From: Pseudomonadota bacterium
Lineage (GTDB): Bacteria > SZUA-182 > DTGQ01
NCBI GenBank assembly: GCA_030625085.1
Contig: DAOURK010000014.1
Location: forward strand, 1-48,592
Direction of reading: 5' to 3'
Length of the DNA stretch: 48,592 nucleotides
Shown: piece by piece, positions 34,105 to 45,697 of the stretch
How the letters are laid out: each line of letters opens with the position of its first letter
Position numbering within the stretch: the stretch's first letter is position 1
The notes under the pieces: generated by a model
The model's database searches: none
What the model was told of the DNA's origin: nothing
The model's input: only the letters and a program-made list of their open reading frames with translations
Position numbers and translations under genes: made by a program

Positions 34105-34190
34105 CTGGTAATAAAAGTAGCGCAGGGCTTTAGCCCTGCGCTAACCCTCAATGACCTTTTTGGGCAGGGCTGAAGCCCTGCACTACATAA
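34105..34190. repeat. R1 core repeat (copy g)
   Basis: AAAAGTAGCGCAGGGCTTTA followed by GCCCTGCGCT, and then a second arm pair GGGCAGGGCTGAAGCCCTGC. The R1 terminal repeats are not recognisable. Lies between the DUF1611 and Maf genes. Confidence 0.65.
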
Positions 34191-34276
34191 AAATAAAACA
34201 CACATACCGACAAATTGGAATGAACAGTAATAAAAATTACTATAAAATATCAATTACTTATAGGTAAAAATTGCTG

Positions 34277-34882
34277 CTACAATCCGGCAATCTGTTTTAG
34301 ATAGTTAAGACATGAAGAAATGGGCAGACCAACTACATTGGTATAACACCCTTGAACCAGTGTAATAAAGGCAGCACCCTTACCCTGAATTCCATAAGCT
34401 CCGGCTTTATCCAAAGGTTCTTTAGTAGCTATGTAGGCATCAATTTCTTTTTCACTTACTATACGAAAAGTGACCTTTGATTCGACAAATTCTGAAATTT
34501 TATGACTATTTTGAGTGTTTATTAAAGACAAACCGGTAATAACCCTATGAGTATTGCCACTGAGTTTATAAAGCATCCTTTTCGCTTCTGCTTCATCCTG
34601 CGGTTTACCAAGAACTTTAGCGCCTAAAACTACAATAGTATCCGCCCCGATAATAACACCATGATGATGCTTAGCAACCTCTTGAGCCTTGAGAGATGCC
34701 CAGGTACAAGCCATTTCCCCCGGCGTTCCCGGCATATTTTTTTCTTCAATATGACTTGGGATCACTTTGAATTTCAGGCCTAGTTCCTGGAGAAGTTTTT
34801 TCCGGCGAGGAGAAGAAGAAGCCAATATAAGGGGCAAATTATCATCAAATTTTTTATTAAGCCATTTGATATCATAATTCAT
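34277..34882 (-). CDS. maf: Maf-like nucleotide pyrophosphatase
   Basis: A 201-aa house-cleaning NTP pyrophosphatase (dTTP/UTP or m7GTP type) linked to septum formation in some bacteria. Motifs: ILASSSPRRKKLLQELG (phosphate binding and SxRR), VIGADTIVVLG (Asp metal site), GKPQDEAEAKRML and the C-terminal KAGAYGIQGKGAAF. The second motif G-A-D-T is standard. Subfamily cannot be set from inspection. It is monocistronic, in minus orientation, between an R1 core repeat and an R1 element. Confidence 0.95.
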   Translation of the reverse strand: MNYDIKWLNKKFDDNLPLILASSSPRRKKLLQELGLKFKVIPSHIEEKNMPGTPGEMACTWASLKAQEVAKHHHGVIIGADTIVVLGAKVLGKPQDEAEAKRMLYKLSGNTHRVITGLSLINTQNSHKISEFVESKVTFRIVSEKEIDAYIATKEPLDKAGAYGIQGKGAAFITLVQGCYTNVVGLPISSCLNYLKQIAGL

Positions 34883-34937
34883 ATTTCATATTTCATATTT
34901 CATTCTGTATTTTGTATTCCTTTATCTTGCCATTTCA

Positions 34938-35052
34938 TATAGATTTTCAGATAATCGATATTCAATCAAAAGTAGCGCTTGGCTTTAGCCCTGCAGTTTG
35001 GCAGGGCCAAAGCCAAGCGCTACAGTATGAATTTAATATCTGAAAATATATA
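34938..35052. repeat. R1 inverted-repeat element (copy h), compensatory variant
   Basis: Termini TATAGATTTTCAGAT and ATCTGAAAATATA. The left arm reads GTAGCGCTTGGC where the consensus is GTAGCGCAGGGC, and the right arm reads GCCAAGCGCTAC where the consensus is GCCCTGCGCTAC. The two changed bases in one arm are matched by two complementary changes in the other. Confidence 0.9.
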
Positions 35053-35061
35053 GCAACCAAT

Positions 35062-35168
35062 TTTGATGGTCTCGTAAAAAGTTCTAAATTTACTGGTTTA
35101 GATATTATAACTATTTGATTTTATTAGATACTATTTTTATGAATTCGACTTTTTACGATTGCATCAAT
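35062..35168. repeat. R2 inverted-repeat element (copy f)
   Basis: Ends TTGATGGTCTCGTAAAAAGT and CGACTTTTTACGATTGCATC. Its interior is the inverse of copy a (TTTACTGGTTTAGATATTAT), so the two are the same subtype in opposite orientations. Confidence 0.72.
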
Positions 35169-35334
35169 TTTAGATCTAAATTTTTTTATAAGACGAACCG
35201 ATAATATCATAGAGGGGGGACTTTATCGAGATCAAATTCTTATTGACAAGAAAACATTATCGACTTATTATTAAATTTGATTTGATTTAATCAATTATCA
35301 ACCCCAAAATCAAATACATTACCTGGGATGGGCT

Positions 35335-36132
35335 ATGAAAAAAGTATCTATTCTTATTATTCTTGTATTTTTTTCTTTCTTTCCTCTTAATGGAATTGCC
35401 GCCAAACAGTCTAATAATTATTTTGAAGCAGGGACCTCTTTTTATGATCAAGAAGATTACAATAAAGCCTTGATCTCATTTCAGAAAGCTGTCCGGACAG
35501 ATCCTGATTTCGCTGAAGCTTACTATAATCTTGGAATTATTTATGATCTTCAACATAAATTCTCAAAAGCAATCAGCGCGTATGAAAAGGTCATTCAATT
35601 GGATCCGAATATAGGGACCGTTTGGGAAAATATAGCCCAAGATTGTTATGCTCTTGGTGATCTTAAAAAAGGTATGGACTATATAAAATTAGCCGAATCC
35701 ATAGGAAAACCAGTCAATAAAGATTTATATAATCGAATGTGGCACGAAAAAAAATATGCGTCCAAAAAGAAAATGATTTCTATACCCACGAGCGAATCAA
35801 AGCCCTTAAGGCAAGTAGACGATGATTTGAAATTGGCTATTATTAGTCTGGAAAAAGAATTAGGGCAAAAAGCAGGAAAATCCCAAAATATCATTGATCT
35901 TGGGATTAAATACCGTCAAAAGGGAAAATTTGATAAATCAATCGATATTTTCACCAAGGCGCTTAATTTAAATATTAATAAAGCCATGATTTATGCTGAA
36001 CTCAGTTTGTGTTACTATTTTAAGAATCAAAAAGGTCTATTTGTTCAACATCTTGCAAAAGCCAAACAAATAGGGTTTAAACCTTCCAAATCCCTCAATG
36101 ATCTTTATTTACAAAATAAGGCCAAAAAGTAA
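35335..36132 (+). CDS. Secreted or periplasmic TPR protein
   Basis: A 265-aa protein with an N-terminal signal peptide (MKKVSILIILVFFSFFPLNG, cleavage likely after IAA). Three tetratricopeptide repeats are visible: residues about 30-63 (AGTSFYDQEDYNKALISFQK), 64-97 (AEAYYNLGIIYDLQHKFSKA) and near 190-225 (LGIKYRQKGKFDKSIDIFTK). It would act as a scaffold in the periplasm; its partner is unknown. The start ATG 35335 lacks a strong ribosome binding site. It is monocistronic, between repeat elements. Confidence 0.85.
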   Translation: MKKVSILIILVFFSFFPLNGIAAKQSNNYFEAGTSFYDQEDYNKALISFQKAVRTDPDFAEAYYNLGIIYDLQHKFSKAISAYEKVIQLDPNIGTVWENIAQDCYALGDLKKGMDYIKLAESIGKPVNKDLYNRMWHEKKYASKKKMISIPTSESKPLRQVDDDLKLAIISLEKELGQKAGKSQNIIDLGIKYRQKGKFDKSIDIFTKALNLNINKAMIYAELSLCYYFKNQKGLFVQHLAKAKQIGFKPSKSLNDLYLQNKAKK

Positions 36133-36173
36133 CTTTTCCCCTCTCCCCTCCTCCTGAAAGTCCTCAAAAAATT

Positions 36174-36302
36174 CTATAGATTTTCACAAAAATAATTTCA
36201 CAATCCACATTCAGAAAGAAGTAGCGCATGGCTTTAGCCCTGCCAAAATGCAGGGCTAAAGCCATGCGCTACAGTATGAAATTTAATATCTAAAAATCTA
36301 TA
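36174..36302. repeat. R1 inverted-repeat element (copy i), compensatory variant
   Basis: Termini CTATAGATTTTCAC and TATCTAAAAATCTATA. The left arm has AGCGCATGGCT and the right arm AGCCATGCGCT, versus the consensus pair AGCGCAGGGCT and AGCCCTGCGCT. The substitution and its complement preserve the stem perfectly. Confidence 0.9.
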
Positions 36303-36522
36303 CCTTTAAAACATTTTTGTTGAGAGTTTCTACTTTTACGTCATTCAATGCATCCCTCAAATTTAAAAAGAATAAGGTCTGAGCAATAAAAACGTCTACT
36401 ATAATACAAATATTTTCCCAGAATTAATAGTAACTAATTATAAAATTCAGCTTTTGAGTTTAAAAAGCTGAAGAGATAATAAAAAGATTAAATTTTTAAA
36501 ATGGTTAGGAGAGTGAGGGTTA

Positions 36523-36690
36523 ATGATGTTTAATATGACATTAAATCGACTGCAATCCCGCATGGTAAGAGAAATAAATCGTTGCACCAGCATGCTGGAT
36601 ATGGGGAATCTTATCTACGTTGCTTTAAAAAGAGAACAAATCAACCAGCGGTATTTAAGACTAATGAAAGCAGCAAGGCGACGAATATGA
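36523..36690 (+). CDS. Small basic protein, 55 aa
   Basis: ATG 36523 is preceded by TAGGAGAG, a clear ribosome binding site about 10 bases upstream. The frame gives 55 residues, starting MMFNMTLNRLQSRMVREINR and ending LRLMKAARRRI, then TGA. It is rich in Arg/Met and strongly basic, with a possible amphipathic helix over its length. It does not overlap other genes; upstream DNA is AT-rich. I do not recognise a family. A DNA- or RNA-binding peptide, toxin or ribosome-associated protein are open options. Confidence 0.5.
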   Translation: MMFNMTLNRLQSRMVREINRCTSMLDMGNLIYVALKREQINQRYLRLMKAARRRI

Positions 36691-37270
36691 TCTTTTTATA
36701 AGTTCTCTCATATCTTCTCCGATTTGCCTTCCTATTATAAAACTTTTTTAATCCTTCCTTTTTGAAATTATCGAAATTAAAAACAAATGGTCATGCCATT
36801 CGGCTCACCACATATTCTAAAAATAGTCAATCTAATTGCAATTCCTCCAGATAAATGATTTTTTGCAGGGCTGAAGCCCTGCACTACATCTAAAAATGGT
36901 AAAATGAGAATTACTCCAAAAAATTAGTGCAATTATTTTCCTTTAATTTTATAATAGCATACTTAATTCCATTAGCTTAAGCTCGGGTCAACAATCCTTG
37001 CTTTTACCTGAATTGGCTACATGGTTGCAAAATATTCTTTAAGGAATTGAATTTTTACCAACTAATCTCTATTTTTTTCAGAATGGGGATTGCTTTAATT
37101 AGACAAGATCAACATGATTTATAAGATTTTTCTTTTTTATCCTGTTCAATCCTGTTTATCATGTCTAAAAAAATTGCTGAGAAGCCATATAAATAAAATA
37201 AAAATACATATACTATGAACTCAAATAATTAAAATTTTATAATAGTGGGCGATTACAGGTATATTTTTAA
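36691..37270. other. Intergenic region upstream of DUF72 gene
   Basis: It contains an isolated R1 arm pair (TGCAGGGCTGAAGCCCTGCA at 36864-36883) without terminal repeats and otherwise AT-rich DNA. No gene seen. Confidence 0.45.
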
Positions 37271-38008
37271 ATGAAAAATACTGGGCGTATTCACATCGGG
37301 ACCTCAGGTTGGCATTATCAACATTGGAAGGGGCCCTTTTATCCCCCTGATCTTTCCGGTAATAAATTCCTGAGTTATTATCTTAATCATTTCCAGACGG
37401 TAGAGATTAACAATTCCTTTTACCGCCTTCCCCAGGAAAAAACTTTAATTCAGTGGCGCGATACAGCGCCTGAAAATTTTATTTTTTCATTAAAAGCCAG
37501 CCGCTACATTACCCACATGAAAAAATTAAAAGATCCACAAGAAAGCCTAAAGATTTTTTTTAAGAGAATAGTGGCTTTGGGCGATAAACTGGGACCAATT
37601 CTTTTTCAGCTTCCACCTTTCTGGCATTTTAATCTTGAGCGGCTCAAGGCCTTTCTTATCGCCCTCCCCCAAAAATATCAATATGCTTTTGAATTTCGGA
37701 ACTCAACATGGTTCAATAATCAGACCTACCAAGCCCTGGCTGAACATGGAGCGGCTTTCTGCATTTATGATCTAGCCGGCAGGCTTTCTCCAAAGGAAAT
37801 AACAGCAGATTTTATTTATATCAGGCTGCACGGCCCAAATGGTCCTTACCAGGGACAATATACACCTGAAAGTCTATCAGGGTGGGCTGAGGATTTTTCC
37901 CAATGGATAAAAAAGGGCCATAAAATTTTTTGTTATTTTGATAATGATCAATATGGATATGCAGTGCACGATGCGTTAAAATTACAAAGTATGACTCAAT
38001 GCCATTAA
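37271..38008 (+). CDS. DUF72 family protein
   Basis: A 245-aa TIM-barrel-like protein. It begins with IHIGTSGWHYQHWKGPFYP, followed by FQTVEINNSFYRLP, FSLKASRYITH, GPILFQLPP, YAFEFRNSTW and FIYIRLHGPNGPY, all signature blocks of DUF72 (YecE-like). No catalytic function is established for the family. The C-terminus (MTQCH, stop) is encoded inside the terminal inverted repeat of an R4 element, so the end may have been replaced by the insertion. Start ATG 37271 without a strong ribosome binding site. Confidence 0.92.
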   Translation: MKNTGRIHIGTSGWHYQHWKGPFYPPDLSGNKFLSYYLNHFQTVEINNSFYRLPQEKTLIQWRDTAPENFIFSLKASRYITHMKKLKDPQESLKIFFKRIVALGDKLGPILFQLPPFWHFNLERLKAFLIALPQKYQYAFEFRNSTWFNNQTYQALAEHGAAFCIYDLAGRLSPKEITADFIYIRLHGPNGPYQGQYTPESLSGWAEDFSQWIKKGHKIFCYFDNDQYGYAVHDALKLQSMTQCH

Positions 38009-38246
38009 CTTAAGCTATAAATTAGCTTTCATTTGTCATTTCGAACAAATGTGAGAAATCTTATTCTGCTTTTCATTTAAAGATTTCTCGTCGGTAACGC
38101 TTCTCGAAATGACAGCGTATAATATAGTTTTTCAGATAATTAATTACTATTTTTTATTGTCGCAATCCTTTTAAAATTAAGGATTTCGAGAGAATATTTT
38201 TGTAATTAATTATCTGAACGTCTATAGCTTAAGTTAATGATATTGA
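37997..38246. repeat. R4 element (copy b) overlapping the DUF72 3' end
   Basis: Termini CATTAACTTAAGCTATA (38000-38016 region) and TATAGCTTAAGTTAATG are perfect inverted repeats of 17 bases; the outer CAATGC and TATTG continue less exactly. The inside holds an R2-type core (TTTGTCATTTCGAACAAATG ... CTCGAAATGACA) and a separate 15-base inverted repeat CAGATAATTAATTAC / GTAATTAATTATCTG at 38133-38147 and 38202-38216. Confidence 0.7.
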
Positions 38247-38300
38247 AATATGACTAATAAATAATTAACTGGCCCGAACAAGCCGGGACAAAAAAATAGT

Positions 38301-38545
38301 GACCATTCACTCCCCCTCAGATCCTGCCCCTTGATGGGCGGGGCGGGGGCAATGGCATTCGTTTAAGGCGTTTTTGGGGAAAACCAATTTTTAAAAACTT
38401 ATGATTTCAAGTAGTTATATTTTCAAAAAGCATGAAAAAGCCTCAAAAGTAGCTTAAGCGAATGCCATTGGGCCGGGGGGGCGTTGGAAGAAATAAAGCA
38501 TCACCCTCCCCAACCCACTCCCATAGAGGAGGGGGACTAAATGGA
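38301..38545. repeat. R3 element (copy d) interrupted by another element
   Basis: Outer ends GACCATTCACTCCCCCTCAG and GAGGGGGACTAAATGG are those of R3. After GGGCGGGGCGGGGG the R3 sequence is broken by a 121-base element and resumes with GGAAGAAATAAAGCATCACC. It marks the order of insertion: R3 first, then the inner element. Confidence 0.75.
38350..38470. repeat. R4-like element (copy c) nested in R3
   Basis: CAATGGCATTCGTTTAAGG and CTTAAGCGAATGCCATTG are inverted ends of about 18 bases. The interior is AT-rich and non-coding. The terminal motif is related to R4 (CAATGNCATT... CTTAAG), so I group it there. Confidence 0.7.
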
Positions 38546-38558
38546 TACAAAAGATATA

Positions 38559-38667
38559 TATGATGGTCTCGTAAAAAGTCCAAAATGGGGATATATGTAC
38601 AACATAACTTCTTGAATTTATGTAACCCAAATTTTCTAAAAACGACTTTTTACGAATGCATCATATA
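38559..38667. repeat. R2 inverted-repeat element (copy g)
   Basis: Ends ATGATGGTCTCGTAAAAAGT and CGACTTTTTACGAATGCATC. The interior is unlike copies b, d and e; only the ends are conserved. It ends about 35 bases before polX. Confidence 0.72.
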
Positions 38668-38701
38668 TAATTTTTAAAATTAAAATATAGAGGAATGACT
38701 T

Positions 38702-42519
<3,818 letters not shown>

Positions 42520-42553
42520 AAAATAAAGGGCCATTGAAGGAGGGCTTGAAGTA

Positions 42554-42910
42554 ATGGAATCCAGGCATTCTTTTGATCTAAAGCAGGCTGTTGAAGTCAT
42601 GGTATGATGGGAAAGAGTTTAATAAATTATAGTTTTCATTGTGAATCAATACTATATTATCAGCGTCTGATATTTGAAGATTATGTCACTAGAGCATATC
42701 CTTGCTTCAATCATATTTTATGCAAAGCCTTTTAATTGAAAAATGTGTACGCATCCCTGATTCCCCAAATTATAAATAATGCCAATTTTGGCAAAATTTA
42801 TAATTTGCTCTCCCAGGGGCGAGACATGGATTATATAGCGGAGCATTATCACCTGGATCTTGCCCTGGCCGGGGCTCTGCGCCATGAGATTCTGATTCCA
42901 CAACCACTTT
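42554..42910 (+). pseudogene. Degenerate short frames after ligA
   Basis: A region of disrupted coding. A 17-codon frame with ribosome binding site GGAGGG starts at 42554 (MESRHSFDLKQAVEVMV). A second frame begins at ATG 42683 (MSLEHILASIIFYAKPFN) and stops, while another frame, about 42736-42912, continues NANFGKIYNLLSQGRDMDYI and then AEHYHLDLALAGALR. The GRD..YIAEHYHLDLAL part resembles the helix-turn-helix-like region of DUF433-type antitoxins, but this is weak. I read it as remnants of one or more lost accessory genes. Confidence 0.35.
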
Positions 42911-43188
42911 GATAAATACCACTTGACACGACTTTGCGGAATGCCCTGATCTTTAGCGCACTGAGCATATCGATCCCTTAAAGAGCCACGAGGTTTTATC
43001 TTTTCTTGTTTTTCATTATTGATCTTTTTATGTGATTCTGATAATATTTTATCAAAATATCAGTAAATGAATAATATATCAATAGGGAAATAGGATGATT
43101 AGGATAATATGGTAATAGGCAGAATGTGCCTATTCTGTTATCACCACTTGTCTACTTAACTGTTAAGCCTAAGAAAGGATAACAATGA

Positions 43189-44540
43189 ATGCTTGCTAAG
43201 TCCCTTCAACAATTCTCAGAAGAATGCATAAAATCCCTTGAGAAACATGAGGCAGATGGGAAAAGAATCAAAGCCAAAGTACTTAAAGTTCGACCAGTTT
43301 TTGAGCAATTTAACTACAATGAAGGGAACATAAGTCATACTCGTTCTATAGAATATGTGGAGCGCGAAGAATGGCATATAGCAGACCAATTTAAATTTAT
43401 TCAGGGGGTTATTAAGGGCTTAGAAAGCTACAATAACTGCCTAATTGAAATAGCTCCACTTACGACCTTGAAAAGAAGGTTGTTGACAACAAACTTACGA
43501 GATTTATTCAGTATTTAACTTATAAATATTTTGAGGATGGAGCTAAATCTTCGTTAATTGATTTAATAACGAGATTCATTCAAGACTTAGATAACAGCCC
43601 TATTATCTGGTCCGTAAAAGGGGCAATAATCGGTGTTGTCTTAAAAGATGCATTTATCGAGCTAAATAGTTTTATACTACGCCAGCCAACCCTAGATGAT
43701 TTTATCATAGAAGAATCGCTTGATTCTTTAGCGCTTGGCATGCCTACATCTAGTATGAGTATACATACTGCAAATCCTACAGCGTTTATTGAGTTCAAAA
43801 CCAGAGCATCGGATCAAAATGAAGTTTATCGGAAGTATCAATGTTTTATAGACCTTTTGAGGCTTTTTCGCCTTGGCTCTGTGACATCCCTTTCTTTTAC
43901 CCCCACACCTGAATCAGTTTTGCGCAGTGGTGGCTGGAAGTGGCCAAATACTAATTACGACCCTAATTATAGATATACCTTGAGCGCAAACGATATAGGG
44001 TCACTTAACGAATTTATCTCTCAGAATGAGAAACACGTAAAAAGGGTTGAACAGGCTCAGTCTGACCAGAAAAGTGGGAGATCTATCAGTGTGGCATACA
44101 GACGTTTCCAAGATGCTCTTTTAGATAAAGGGCCACTTGAGTCACGAATTACTTCAACGATTACTTGCTTAGAATCTCTCCTTTTAAAGGCAACAGAGCG
44201 TGAAGAGTTGTCGCATAGATTGAGCCAACGACTTTCTGCACTAATCAAACACCACGATTATAAACCGGTAAAAGTCTATGGTGAGGTTCAAAGGGCCTAT
44301 GACGTAAGAAGTACATATATTCATGGATCTGAATTAGAGACTGACAAGAAGAAGGGCCTAAATGATCTTGCGAAGGTTGTCATGGACTATGCAAGAATTG
44401 CAGTGTTAACATTTCTTCAACTTGATGAAACCATGGAAAAAGACAAAATTATCAATAGGTTGGATAATGCACTTATTGATGAAAATGCATCTAATAAATG
44501 GAATAAAGAAGTAATACAACTCATTAAGATTCCGAAATAA
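43189..44540 (+). pseudogene. Frameshifted Apea-like HEPN gene (whole locus)
   Basis: Two overlapping frames look like one original gene of about 450 codons. The first frame (43189-43518, 109 aa) has a reasonable start after AAAGGAT and good coding character up to about NNCLIEI. The second frame is open from 43449 through 44540 and reads in-frame STYDLEKKVVDNKLTRFIQ upstream of the first ATG at 43740. The switch from the first to the second frame must be between 43449 and 43515 and corresponds to one missing base (or two extra). It could be a true inactivating mutation, programmed frameshift, or an assembly error. There is no long homopolymer at the site. Confidence 0.65.
43740..44540 (+). 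CDS. HEPN-domain protein, Apea-like, C-terminal part
   Basis: The part translated from ATG 43740 is 266 aa. The C-terminal half is helical and contains ESRITSTITCLESLLLKATE followed later by RAYDVRSTYIHGSE, with the RX4H RNase motif (Arg190, His195). This arrangement is seen in Apea-like HEPN proteins. HEPN domains are usually metal-independent RNases in toxin and phage-defence systems. The N-terminal part is probably missing here because of the upstream frameshift. The next gene, 50 bases away on the same strand, encodes a RusA-like protein. Confidence 0.65.
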   Translation: MPTSSMSIHTANPTAFIEFKTRASDQNEVYRKYQCFIDLLRLFRLGSVTSLSFTPTPESVLRSGGWKWPNTNYDPNYRYTLSANDIGSLNEFISQNEKHVKRVEQAQSDQKSGRSISVAYRRFQDALLDKGPLESRITSTITCLESLLLKATEREELSHRLSQRLSALIKHHDYKPVKVYGEVQRAYDVRSTYIHGSELETDKKKGLNDLAKVVMDYARIAVLTFLQLDETMEKDKIINRLDNALIDENASNKWNKEVIQLIKIPK

Positions 44541-44590
44541 ATAAAACATAGTGAAATCGCTTAGCCGTAGCGAACCCCTTCTGGAGTAAA

Positions 44591-45148
44591 ATGGAATTCA
44601 GATTAATATATGATGGGCCACTTAAAGCTGCTGCCGGAGTAGATGATAAACATGCCCTCCGCAAAGCCTTTCATGAGCAATTTAAGGTTCTTTGGAAGCA
44701 GATTCCGCTTTCAGATAACCAGGGCTTTCTTGAAGATCCTCCAAAGAAAAACAGTATTTCTGTTATTACCGGTTTTAATAATTATAAGTTTGCACCTTTG
44801 GTTTGCGAAAACCTTCATCTGATATGCGAATTAAATATCACTCTTCTTCGTCCTGAGGCTCCAGGCTCTGTTATTACACAAGGTGGAGATATCGACAACA
44901 GATTGAAAACTCTTTTCGACAGCTTACGGATGCCTAAGAATAAAAATGAAATACCTTCTAAAATTTTAGTGGAAGATTTAGATAACCCGTTTTTTTGCCT
45001 TCTTGAAGATGACAATCTTATTACAAAAGTAAATGTCGCAACAGATAGGTTGCTCCGAGAAAATGCGGGCCAAAATGATGTCTTATTGGTTATTCATGTC
45101 ACGACAAAAGCAGTGAGAGCTATTTGGGGGAATATGGGATTAGGATAA
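44591..45148 (+). CDS. RusA-like Holliday junction resolvase family protein
   Basis: A 185-aa protein with the pattern GGDIDNRLKTLFDSLRMP followed about 30 residues later by EDDNLITKV. That spacing of Asp100, Asp102, Lys106, Asp110 and Asp140-Asp141 is the RusA signature (D-x-DN-x-x-K-x-x-x-D, then DD). RusA resolves Holliday junctions as a dimer. Members this long, next to HEPN genes, are sometimes annotated only as hypothetical. Start ATG 44591 has GGAG at 8 bases. Catalytic residues appear present; a role in defence or in processing phage DNA is inference. Confidence 0.6.
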   Translation: MEFRLIYDGPLKAAAGVDDKHALRKAFHEQFKVLWKQIPLSDNQGFLEDPPKKNSISVITGFNNYKFAPLVCENLHLICELNITLLRPEAPGSVITQGGDIDNRLKTLFDSLRMPKNKNEIPSKILVEDLDNPFFCLLEDDNLITKVNVATDRLLRENAGQNDVLLVIHVTTKAVRAIWGNMGLG

Positions 45149-45182
45149 TTATTTCGGGGGCGAACAACATCTCTGAGCGTTA

Positions 45183-45510
45183 GTGCGCCAAGCGCAGCTT
45201 GGCGCTTCTTGCAGGGTGCAAGTCCCTGCATGGTAAGGCCTAACCAGCCACCAGTACAGAGGCAGGTATGGGAAAGTATTTCACACCGAGAGAAATGACG
45301 TGTCTGAAGCGTACACAGGGAACACTATAGGCCCGCAGGAGAGACGTACCTCCCCAAAGCAATTTAGCCCCGTTAGGAGCAAAATGCAATTGGCGACGGT
45401 TTTAACGTGCCGGAAGCCCACACAAAGGAATCGTAAATGGTGTGATTCACTGAGGGGCTGTCGGGTAACCAGCAGCTCTACCTCGATGGCTAGTAGATAA
45501 AGTCGTAATA
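45183..45510 (+). ncRNA. Group II intron-like 5' domain (structured RNA remnant)
   Basis: The segment begins GTGCGCC, matching the intron 5' consensus GUGYG, and is followed by a perfect hairpin (GCGCCAAGC/GCTTGGCGC) and a second hairpin GCAGGG-TGCAAGT-CCCTGC. Blocks such as GGTAAGGCCTAACCAGCC, GTGTCTGAAGCG, AGGGAACACT and GGCTGTCGGGTAACCAGC are typical of intron domain I. No reverse transcriptase/maturase gene follows. No standard domain V (GAGCC...GGTTC) is obvious, though a G/C-rich hairpin region at 45590-45665 could be a decayed 3' end. An alternative is a HEARO/omega-RNA; no IscB gene is present. Confidence 0.5.
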
Positions 45511-45697
45511 AAATATATTCTTGACAATTCAAGTAATACTTTATATTCATATACTCAAATAATTTTGATACAAACAAAAATTAGGCATAAGCTTATGGGG
45601 GAACCTGGTTAGAAGGAGGCGGCTCTTGGGCTGCTGTGTGGGTGCGACTTCCACTTCTCCCATTGCTTTTTCAAATGATAAGTAAAGAAAATTATTT
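45511..45697. other. Between structured RNA and HEPN-like gene
   Basis: An AT-rich stretch to 45590, then 45590-45665 with GGGGGAACCTGG, GGAGGCGGCTCTTGGGCTGC and GGGTGCGACTTCCACTTCTC, which is G/C-rich and can fold. It may be the rest of the RNA element. No coding sequence. Confidence 0.35.

Noticed and set aside
42718-42903. A 61-codon minus-strand frame starting at TTG
   Set aside because: It opposes the more protein-like plus-strand remnant (YNLLSQGRDMDYIAEHYHLD) and lacks a start signal; kept only as part of a degenerate region.
45300-45500. A 66-codon frame and an opposite 98-codon frame inside the 45183-45510 region
   Set aside because: The sequence is explained better as structured RNA with perfect hairpins; neither frame has a ribosome binding site or protein-like pattern.
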